NCBI GenBank assembly: GCA_004356175.1
Contig: SMXV01000071.1
Coordinates: 1 to 5,912 of the forward strand
Length of the DNA stretch: 5,912 nt
Direction of reading: 5' to 3'
From: Acidobacteriota bacterium
Lineage (GTDB): Bacteria > Actinomycetota > Acidimicrobiia > Spongiisociales > UBA5794
Part shown: one piece after another, positions 1 through 4,626 of the stretch
How the letters are laid out: each line of letters begins with the position of its first letter
How positions within the stretch are numbered: the first letter of the stretch is position 1
The notes under the pieces: generated by a model
Seen by the model: only the letters and a program-made list of their open reading frames with translations
Database searches by the model: none
Told to the model about the DNA's origin: nothing
Program-made: the position numbers and the translations under genes

Positions 1-1265
1 TCGGTGTTGGGCTTGTCATCAGCCTCCCCGGTGCGACGCTTCGGCTGTTCCGTCGGTTCTAGCGGGTCGAGCTGCCGAATTGGATCGGAGTCTTCCTGCT
101 GCGATGTCGGATTCTGCCGAGTCCACACGATTTCCTGCGCTGCGAAGCTGACGAGGATTGCCAGGATGATGGTCTGGGTCCACAGACCCGATACTCCGGC
201 CGCGGCGGCGGTGACTCCGACGCCCAAGATGAGGACAGCACCAGACATGTTAGACCATCGGACACGGCCGGTCATGATTCGCGCGAAAGCGACGTGACCC
301 GACAGGTACAGGACCGGACCTGTAACAACCACGATCAGTTCGGCACGACCGAGTGCCTCAAATGGATGAGCGATGACGAGCTCGTTGCCGATGGCAACCA
401 GCATGATTCCGAGCACGAGGAGGATGTGGGTGTAGCTATACGCGTCTCTGGCGAGCCGTGCCTGGTCATCGGATGCCGCCCCGAGGTCTTGGCTTGACCT
501 GGCGGCGACCGCGTTGAAGTAGAGCCACCACAAAGTCGCAGCCATCGCGACTGCAACCACCACCGCGGTCAGGCGTGCCGCTGTAAGCTCGAGAGCCGCC
601 GCGGTGGCCCCCGTGATCACGATGGATTCGCCGAGCACAATGATGATGAACAGCTGAAATCGTTCAGCGAAATGGCCGGGATCGATGTCCCAGTCGCCCA
701 GCTGTTGACGGCCGAGCCCCGGCACCCAGTAGCCCACGTATGCCGAGGTGACCTCGAGCAACAGTGCCGCGATCCACATCGAGACAAGGACTGAGCCACC
801 GGCGATGGCACCCGCGATCCAAAGAGCGCCGGTGAAGGCACTCCAGATGAATAGGCGCAGGTAGCCGATGTGGAGAATGTGATCAGCATCGCTGCGCGTC
901 GCGGCCACCACAGAAAAGGCGTTGCGGACGATGTGCAGGCCCACGTAGGCGAGGGCGAAGAGGAGGGCACGGTCACCCCACGCCTGTGGAATGGCCAGGG
1001 CCATCATCACGCCAGCCAACATCATGACCAGCACCACCAGCCGTACCGGCACGGCATCCGTGTCGAACGTGTTGGTCCACCAGGTCGTGTATACCCACGC
1101 CACCCATATCGCCACCAACAGGAAAAGCATCTCGGCAGCGCCCTTTGGGGTCAGATCGGTGAGAAGCAATTGAGAGAGCTGGGTGATGACCAGCACGAAC
1201 ACCAAGTCGAAGAACAGCTCCAAGAAGGTGACCCGCTGCTCTCCCTCGGCACGATCCTTCAACAC
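1..1265 (-). CDS. ltrA: LtrA-family (low temperature requirement A) integral membrane protein, 3' end off window
   Basis: Reading the minus strand from GTG at 1265 gives 421 uninterrupted codons to the window edge with no stop, so the C-terminus lies just outside. The start is set by a perfect AGGAGGT (1271-1277) five bases upstream. The N-terminal signature VTFLELFFDLVFVLVITQLS (about residues 12-31) is the hallmark of the LtrA family (Pfam PF06772). It is followed by the TWWTNTFDTD stretch (61-70), LHIVRNAF (110-117) and HFAERFQLFIIIVLGESI (198-215), all typical of the family. Most of residues 12-380 is hydrophobic and forms many membrane helices. From about 383 the chain becomes a charged, hydrophilic tail, so the protein is nearly complete at the usual length of about 400 residues. 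The family is named for a Listeria gene needed for growth in the cold; its biochemical activity is not established. It is separated from rsfS by a 420-base gap, so it is probably transcribed on its own. No clear promoter was found. Confidence 0.93.
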   Translation of the reverse strand, partial: MLKDRAEGEQRVTFLELFFDLVFVLVITQLSQLLLTDLTPKGAAEMLFLLVAIWVAWVYTTWWTNTFDTDAVPVRLVVLVMMLAGVMMALAIPQAWGDRALLFALAYVGLHIVRNAFSVVAATRSDADHILHIGYLRLFIWSAFTGALWIAGAIAGGSVLVSMWIAALLLEVTSAYVGYWVPGLGRQQLGDWDIDPGHFAERFQLFIIIVLGESIVITGATAAALELTAARLTAVVVAVAMAATLWWLYFNAVAARSSQDLGAASDDQARLARDAYSYTHILLVLGIMLVAIGNELVIAHPFEALGRAELIVVVTGPVLYLSGHVAFARIMTGRVRWSNMSGAVLILGVGVTAAAAGVSGLWTQTIILAILVSFAAQEIVWTRQNPTSQQEDSDPIRQLDPLEPTEQPKRRTGEADDKPNT

Positions 1266-1270
1266 TAGAG

Positions 1271-1277
1271 ACCTCCT
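1271..1277 (-). promoter_or_regulatory. Ribosome binding site of the ltrA gene
   Basis: AGGAGGT on the minus strand lies five bases before GTG at 1265. It matches the anti-Shine-Dalgarno sequence in full and decides the use of a GTG start, placing the LELFFDLVFV signature close to the N-terminus as in other family members. Confidence 0.85.
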
Positions 1278-1361
1278 GTATGGCATGGCAGATTACGTTC
1301 ATCGGCACCGAATATTGGCCGGATAATCAGACCTCGATCTCTCTCTGTTGTCGATGAAGCA

Positions 1362-1496
1362 TCAGACCAGCATCCCAACCGGCTCTATATCGGGAATGGT
1401 TTGATGGTGATCACCCGTGGCCGACACTACTAGCCCGTCGAGGTCTTGGACTCCATGCGCCTCGATCATGCAGGTGAGCGCACGGTCGTTACTCAC
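1362..1496 (-). pseudogene. Short open segment (44 codons, GTG start), possible gene remnant
   Basis: A GTG at 1496 opens a 44-codon frame ending at TGA 1362-1364. The GTG overlaps the TAA of the preceding open segment in the arrangement GTGAGTAA, which resembles translational coupling. The peptide (start VSNDRALTCMIEAHGVQDL) looks protein-like in composition, with no low-complexity runs. I do not recognise a family, and there is no good ribosome binding site. It may be a small gene, the decayed 5' end of one, or chance. Confidence 0.25.
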
Positions 1497-1651
1497 GGTA
1501 GTTCCCGACCACCTTCTCGGTAGCTGCGTGTATCGCATCTGTGTCTTGGGTATCGAGGTATTGGCCGAAGTAGAGGTAGATGCTCCCTCGATGGTCTGGT
1601 CAGACCTCCCTCAGCTTCTTTGAATTCGAGCCGGTCTCTGTAACGAACCAG
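1489..1651 (-). pseudogene. Frameshifted remnant of an unrecognised small protein
   Basis: Two minus-strand open segments abut in different frames. The first (from about 1651 to 1601) reads LVRYRDRLEFKEAEGGL. The second (1599-1489) reads PDHRGSIYLYFGQYLD near its start and ends VVGNYRE before TAA at 1489-1491. An in-frame TGA (1600-1602) precedes the second segment and a TAG (1658-1660) precedes the first. Shifting one base between them would join them into one peptide of roughly 53 residues rich in acidic and aromatic residues. There is no usable start codon or Shine-Dalgarno site at the front. I do not recognise the family. This is inference from composition and frame; chance open reading is possible. 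Confidence 0.3.
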
Positions 1652-1667
1652 ACTGAGCTACAGCCCC
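1648..1667 (-). other. tRNA-like 5' fragment (acceptor strand plus D-stem start)
   Basis: The minus strand from 1667 reads GGGGCTG, TA, GCTC, then AGTCTGG. This is the order of acceptor 5' strand, positions 8-9, D-stem 5' strand and D-loop of an alanine-type tRNA. No D-stem 3' strand, anticodon arm or matching CAGCCCC acceptor 3' strand follows in the gap, so a complete tRNA is excluded. It could be a truncated tRNA gene or coincidence. Confidence 0.25.
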
Positions 1668-1682
1668 TGGCGAAGCGCCAGG
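1666..1682 (-). terminator. Hairpin just after the nadD/rsfS stop codon
   Basis: A perfect 7-base-pair inverted repeat, CCTGGCG and CGCCAGG, with a three-base loop begins three bases past the TGA of the fused gene. It is not followed by a T-run on the minus strand, so it is not a canonical intrinsic terminator. Hairpins without a U-tail at gene ends are common in high-GC actinobacteria, and its position fits transcript ending or 3'-end protection. Confidence 0.4.
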
Positions 1683-1685
1683 CTA

Positions 1686-2690
1686 TCAGGAGTCAGTGAT
1701 TGATGGACTCGGAACAAACTCAATCCGCGGAGCATCAGCCCAGAGATGTTCGAGGTCGTAGTAGTCGCGTGTTGCCTTGTCGAAGACGTGGATGATGACG
1801 TCCCCATAGTCGAGAAGAACCCACTTTCCATGGTCGGTCCCCTCCTTGCGGATCGGTTCGCGATCGAGCTCGCGGAGCGCTGCAATTGCCTCGTCGACAA
1901 GACTCAGCACGTTCCTGCGTGATGACCCGGTTGCGAGCAGAAAGATGTCCGTCACGACAAGCAGCTCAGCCAAGTCGAGCAGCATGATGTTCTCACCTGA
2001 CTTCGCCGAAATCGCCGCGGCAGCTACTCTCGCTGCGTTGATGGCATCCTCAGTGGCGCCGGTCGAAATCTTCTCCATTGATGGCGATGATAGGGACTTT
2101 CCATGGCGCGAAGTCGGGGACATGTAAAGACCACGCTCAGAGATATAGTCCTCGACCGTATCGGGTACCGCACCGTCCAAGTCTTGTCCGGAGCGCACTG
2201 CTGCCCTGATGCCCGTTGATGATGTACGAATGGGCTCCATCTCCAACCAGATAATCTCACGGTTCAAAGCAGCCTCGATGTCACCGCGCGATATCCCATC
2301 TCGAGGCACCACGGCGATGTCAACAATGTCGAGTAGGTCGCCACTACGATGCCACGACTTAATGCCCATTGCCGCGTCAGCGCCCAAGATCAGCGTTGAC
2401 CTTCCACCAACGGCCCCGACAGTGTCGATTGTGTATGAGGGGCCATCGCGAGTGATCTCTGTGGCGTCCGCAACCAACCACGGCTCATGGGCAGCAAGCA
2501 ACTCCGTCATCGCCCAGCGGTCGGCCGCGCTGCTGACGTCAATATCGTCCTTCTGCCACGGGTCGCCCGCAGGCATGAGGCGCACCGAGTCAAGACCAAG
2601 CTGGTGATAGGCGGTCCGTGCCACTTCGAGATGGCCAAAGTGAGGCGGGTCGAATGTCCCACCGAATATCCCTTGCACGCCCCTCAGCAT
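1686..2690 (-). CDS. nadD/rsfS: NadD-RsfS in-frame fusion: nicotinate-nucleotide adenylyltransferase plus ribosome silencing factor
   Basis: One frame of 334 residues holds two whole proteins. Residues 1-190 are NadD, which adenylates nicotinate mononucleotide with ATP to form deamido-NAD in NAD synthesis. Its nucleotidyltransferase motif GGTFDPPHFGH is at 10-20 and the SSTGIR motif at 157-162, and it closes with the usual YISERGLY. Residues about 205-334 are RsfS (formerly YbeB/DUF143), which binds ribosomal protein uL14 and blocks subunit joining in starvation. Its LLDLAELLVVTDIFLLATGSS (237-257), KWVLLDYGDVIIHVF and LEHLW blocks are intact and the length is normal. A Ser-rich linker (MSPTSRHGKSLSSPS, 190-204) joins them. 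No stop occurs in any of the three frames across the junction, and neither internal ATG (2123, 2078) has a good Shine-Dalgarno site. ATG 2690 is chosen because GGGAGGA lies seven bases upstream; a GTG at 2678 is a weaker alternative. It follows the M23 gene, overlapping it by 101 bases. Confidence 0.93.
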   Translation of the reverse strand: MLRGVQGIFGGTFDPPHFGHLEVARTAYHQLGLDSVRLMPAGDPWQKDDIDVSSAADRWAMTELLAAHEPWLVADATEITRDGPSYTIDTVGAVGGRSTLILGADAAMGIKSWHRSGDLLDIVDIAVVPRDGISRGDIEAALNREIIWLEMEPIRTSSTGIRAAVRSGQDLDGAVPDTVEDYISERGLYMSPTSRHGKSLSSPSMEKISTGATEDAINAARVAAAAISAKSGENIMLLDLAELLVVTDIFLLATGSSRRNVLSLVDEAIAALRELDREPIRKEGTDHGKWVLLDYGDVIIHVFDKATRDYYDLEHLWADAPRIEFVPSPSITDS

Positions 2691-3159
2691 AGGTCGGTCC
2701 TCCCAACGCAAGGTACAGACCGCGCGACGGCGAACGAGCGCAACTCGTAAGAACGTACGGATCGACATACTGACCGTCGATGCGCAGCGACAGGTGATAC
2801 GCCTCGCGACCGTCATGGATACCCGATACCCCCACGACGTCGCCGATGGCAACCCTCTCGCCACGAGTGACAGCACGAGAGTCGAGAAACGAGTAGGTCG
2901 TGACAATGCCCCCACCGTGATCGATCGATACTGTCGTGTTGTAAACAACAACACCAGAGAAGCGAACAACACCTGCCGCCATCACCTGCACATCAGATCC
3001 TTGGGCGACCGCGATATCTGCCCCCCAATGCCCCGCGTAGAGTCCTTGCGGCTCAAAGGTGTTCACCACATCCGATGCCGCTGGCAAAGCAAACCCGAAA
3101 CACGACGAAGAAAACTGAACAGCGGCGGCAATCAACGCGGTAACAAGCACATATCCCAT
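2590..3159 (-). CDS. Exported M23/LytM-fold peptidase-like protein with degenerate active site
   Basis: The 189-residue frame starts at ATG 3159; a TTG at 3168 is an alternative. It opens with a hydrophobic signal segment (residues 2-27, about MGYVLVTALIAAAV) and no convincing lipobox around Cys20. The LytM/M23 beta-fold then follows: GHWGADIA (43-50) gives the His44-x3-Asp48 zinc pair, SIDHGGGIVTTYSFL is the central hairpin, and YHLSLRIDGQYVDP (121-134) is the last strand. Active M23 enzymes have His in YxHL and a HLH motif; here these are Phe91 and HLS (His122, Ser124), so two key residues are missing. Such short degenerate copies are common in actinobacteria and probably bind or regulate cell-wall enzymes rather than cut peptidoglycan. 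Recognisable homology stops near residue 137. The last roughly 50 residues have no fold I recognise, and the final 33 codons overlap nadD, so the true end may be earlier or a frameshift may be present. Confidence 0.75.
   Translation of the reverse strand: MGYVLVTALIAAAVQFSSSCFGFALPAASDVVNTFEPQGLYAGHWGADIAVAQGSDVQVMAAGVVRFSGVVVYNTTVSIDHGGGIVTTYSFLDSRAVTRGERVAIGDVVGVSGIHDGREAYHLSLRIDGQYVDPYVLTSCARSPSRGLYLALGGPTYAEGRARDIRWDIRPASLWPSRSGTDRLSPAWS
2698..2704 (-). promoter_or_regulatory. Ribosome binding site of nadD/rsfS
   Basis: GGGAGGA on the minus strand sits seven bases before ATG at 2690. It lies inside the upstream M23 frame and fixes the start of the fused gene, excluding the long N-terminal extension (open up to 2972) that runs antiphase through the M23 coding region. 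Confidence 0.8.
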
Positions 3160-3168
3160 ATCAACCAA

Positions 3169-3294
3169 TCACCGCTGTCGCCTGTCCAATGTACCGCATA
3201 CAACAGTGACATGCCACCCATCGGATTCCTCCACGGCTGCGATACGTTTCGCGTGGTGCGGAAGTTCCTCTTGTCGGCAGTTGTTCCGAGGATG
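3169..3294 (-). pseudogene. Open segment between vapB and the M23 gene, possible gene remnant
   Basis: The minus strand between the divergent M23 and vapB starts is open in one frame to TGA 3169-3171 and reads HHAKRIAAVEESDGWHVTVV near its middle. The AVEES-DGW-VTV run resembles a beta-hairpin of a normal soluble protein, but no start or binding site precedes it within the gap; further upstream the frame continues antisense through vapB. I do not recognise a family. It may be the tail of a gene cut off by the arrival of vapBC, or chance. No promoter for the M23 gene could be named in this gap. Confidence 0.2.
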
Positions 3295-3305
3295 CCTTGA
3301 AACTA

Positions 3306-3333
3306 TTGACCTCCCTGCTGGTGCGTGTATAAT
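3306..3333 (+). promoter_or_regulatory. vapBC promoter, near-consensus and leaderless
   Basis: TTGACC (3306-3311) and a perfect TATAAT (3328-3333) are separated by 16 bases, a strong housekeeping sigma-70/SigA-type promoter. Six bases lie between the -10 box and A3340, so the expected transcription start is the A of the vapB ATG. No Shine-Dalgarno sequence precedes that ATG, which agrees with a leaderless mRNA. Confidence 0.75.
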
Positions 3334-3341
3334 TGGTGTAT
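3325..3341 (+). repeat. GTGTAT direct repeat over the -10 region, candidate VapB operator
   Basis: GTGTAT occurs at 3325-3330 and again at 3336-3341, a period of 11 bases, about one helical turn, covering the -10 box and the start codon. Ribbon-helix-helix antitoxins usually repress their own operon by binding short repeats in this position. Function is inferred from place and spacing only. Confidence 0.35.
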
Positions 3342-3537
3342 GACAAGAACGAACATCGTAATCGATGATGAACTGCTTGAGATAGTGATGCACCGCCACG
3401 GCCTTCGCACAAAGACCGCTGCAGTCGATGCGGCGCTCCGTGCTCTAGCTGGAAGTCCGATGACGAGAACGGAGGCGCTTGCCATGCGCGGCGCCGACGC
3501 AATCCTGTCTGTACCTCAGGACCAACCACCCGCGTGA
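3340..3537 (+). CDS. vapB: VapB-type antitoxin, ribbon-helix-helix
   Basis: The product has 65 residues. Its N-terminus MTRTNIVIDDELLEIVM, followed by GLRTKTAAVDAALRAL (21-36), is the classic VapB ribbon-helix-helix: one beta strand for DNA contact, then two helices. The C-terminal part (about 40-65, with LAMRGADAIL) is the expected toxin-binding tail. It would neutralise the VapC RNase encoded next and, with it, repress the operon. ATG 3340 is chosen over the in-frame GTG at 3325 because the family starts at M-R/T-T-N and because the GTG lies within the promoter. The stop overlaps the toxin start by four bases (GTGA), implying translational coupling. There is no Shine-Dalgarno site; translation is probably leaderless. 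Confidence 0.9.
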   Translation: MTRTNIVIDDELLEIVMHRHGLRTKTAAVDAALRALAGSPMTRTEALAMRGADAILSVPQDQPPA

Positions 3538-3950
3538 TCCTGGTCGAGACGTCGGCCTGGATTGAATACGACAGAGACACTGGATCGGATGTCGCGAGGA
3601 GACTCGGCGAACTGATCGAATCTGGTGCATCAATCGCCTGTTCTGATCCGATTCTGATGGAGATCCTTGCTGGCGCCCGAAACGACGCTGCCGCGAAGGA
3701 CCTGCAAAGGCTCCTCACCTCCTTCTCCTGGATCCCGACTGAATCAACCTCGGACTTCGAGTCCGCCGCCCGGATCTACCGACTGTGTAGGGCCACTGGC
3801 CACACACCTCGGGGAATGATCGACTGCCTTATCGCTGCGATCGCTCTCAGGTCAGGCGCGACCCTGCTCACAACCGATCGAGACTTCGTCGCCATCGCAC
3901 AGGTGTTCCCACTTCGATTCGACCTGCCTGCCCACGGCGACAGATCCTAG
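3534..3950 (+). CDS. vapC: VapC-type PIN-domain ribonuclease toxin
   Basis: The 138-residue PIN domain is of normal full length. VapC toxins are magnesium-dependent endoribonucleases that cut tRNA or rRNA and stop growth when the antitoxin is degraded. The motifs run in order: MILVETSAWIEY (1-12), CSDPILMEILAGAR with Glu43 (36-49), MIDCLIAAIA with Asp97 (95-104), and LLTTDRDFVAIA with Asp115 (111-122). The first metal-binding residue, usually Asp in VDTS, is Glu5 here, a conservative change that some PIN proteins tolerate. The GTG start shares GTGA with the vapB stop codon, fixing both the start and the operon. The gene converges on the response-regulator gene 211 bases away. Whether it is active cannot be told from sequence. 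Confidence 0.93.
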   Translation: MILVETSAWIEYDRDTGSDVARRLGELIESGASIACSDPILMEILAGARNDAAAKDLQRLLTSFSWIPTESTSDFESAARIYRLCRATGHTPRGMIDCLIAAIALRSGATLLTTDRDFVAIAQVFPLRFDLPAHGDRS

Positions 3951-3966
3951 GCAGGTTGCAAATTTT
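3920..3966 (+). terminator. Candidate terminator at the end of vapC
   Basis: ACCTGCC (3922-3928) pairs with GGCAGGT (3950-3956), extendable by a G-T and a C-G pair to nine pairs (3920-3928 with 3950-3958). The loop is 21 bases, and the stem is followed by AAATTTT (3960-3966). The 5' half lies in the vapC coding end and the 3' half starts at the last base of the stop codon. The long loop and short T-tract make this tentative. Confidence 0.35.
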
Positions 3967-4161
3967 CCGGACGGATCGAGAGACATCCCCGTGTAGGTGA
4001 ACCGGATGGAGGTCGGGTCGCGACCGGATCCGAATCGTCCTACGAATATCCGACAGTTCTTCCGGTAACCGACGTCAGCAGACGTCCATGCAGATGAGTG
4101 AAGTCGTTGCGACGGATCCGGTACAGGCGCCCAACTCTGTCGACCGGTTCCCTTGTCGGGC
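3951..4161. other. Convergent intergenic region between vapC and the response regulator
   Basis: These 211 bases hold no supported gene. The minus strand is open from the right through 4070-3954 and reads FGSGRDPTSIRFTYTGMSLD there, which is protein-like, but the frame continues antisense into vapC and has no start signal of its own. The only clear structure is the GACGTC hairpin at 4071-4086 and the vapC-proximal hairpin. Confidence 0.4.
4071..4086. repeat. GACGTC inverted repeat, 6-bp hairpin
   Basis: GACGTC at 4071-4076 and 4081-4086 is separated by AGCA. Because each half is itself palindromic, the pair is both a direct and an inverted repeat. It lies about 75 bases beyond the response-regulator stop. 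It could be a bidirectional terminator stem or a dimeric protein-binding site; there is no T-run to support termination. Confidence 0.3.
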
Positions 4162-4545
4162 CTACACCGCACCGGACGACACGCCGTGGATCGTGTCAAA
4201 CACGATGCGGCGCAGGTCGTCCGGCTTGAACGGCTTGAGCAGATATCCGTCAGGACCGCGGGTGGCGAACTCGCCAACTCGTTCGGCTTGGGAGTATCCA
4301 GTCATCATCACGACCGGCATGTCGGCAAGCTGTTCGTGGGTCCTTACCCACCCGAGAATTTTCCATCCTGTTGTGTCGGGCAAGCCGACATCGAGAATCA
4401 ACATGTCGGGTGCGTCGCTCTCCAACAAATCGCGCGCCTCTGCACCCGTGGACGCGACGAATACGTCGATCTCCAGCTGTGTAAGACAAACTTCAACAAG
4501 CCGTTGGATAGCCCTCGAGTCGTCTACAACTAGTACCCGTTTCAT
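4162..4545 (-). CDS. Single-domain CheY-like response regulator
   Basis: The 127-residue protein is one receiver domain with no output domain. It carries the complete phosphorylation site: acidic pair Asp8-Asp9 (VLVVDDSRAIQ), phospho-acceptor Asp52 (MLILDVGLPD), switch Thr82 (VVMMTGYS) and Lys104 (YLLKPFKPDD). It would accept a phosphoryl group from a histidine kinase not in this window and signal by protein contact rather than DNA binding. ATG 4545 is preferred to an in-frame TTG at 4551 because MKRVLVVDD is the standard receiver start; the upstream GGGG, eight bases away, is only a weak ribosome binding site. The gene lies 81 bases downstream of the VWA gene on the same strand and may be cotranscribed with it. 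No clear promoter is visible in the gap. The partner process is unknown. Confidence 0.95.
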   Translation of the reverse strand: MKRVLVVDDSRAIQRLVEVCLTQLEIDVFVASTGAEARDLLESDAPDMLILDVGLPDTTGWKILGWVRTHEQLADMPVVMMTGYSQAERVGEFATRGPDGYLLKPFKPDDLRRIVFDTIHGVSSGAV

Positions 4546-4626
4546 AGTCAAAGCCCCGTGGTGTCGATGAACATCTCCAGCGACTATCGGATGCGAAGAG
4601 CGAAACCTTGAACCCTTATCCCATCT

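Noticed and set aside
870..1308. Plus- and minus-strand open frames within the ltrA region
   Set aside because: They are other-frame readings of the LtrA coding sequence, with skewed His/Gln/Arg composition and no homology.
1417..1623. 68-residue plus-strand frame in the gap between ltrA and rsfS
   Set aside because: It has no ribosome binding site, no recognised motif, and lies opposite the better-supported minus-strand remnant segments.
1500..1685. Complete tRNA gene
   Set aside because: Only the 5' third matches; there is no anticodon arm or complementary acceptor 3' strand.
2691..2972. In-frame N-terminal extension of nadD by 94 residues
   Set aside because: This stretch is antiphase to the M23 coding region, has no NadD homology, and ATG 2690 has its own strong Shine-Dalgarno site.
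4088..4570. Long plus-strand frames opposite the response regulator
   Set aside because: They are antisense readings of the CheY-like gene, whose receiver motifs are complete.
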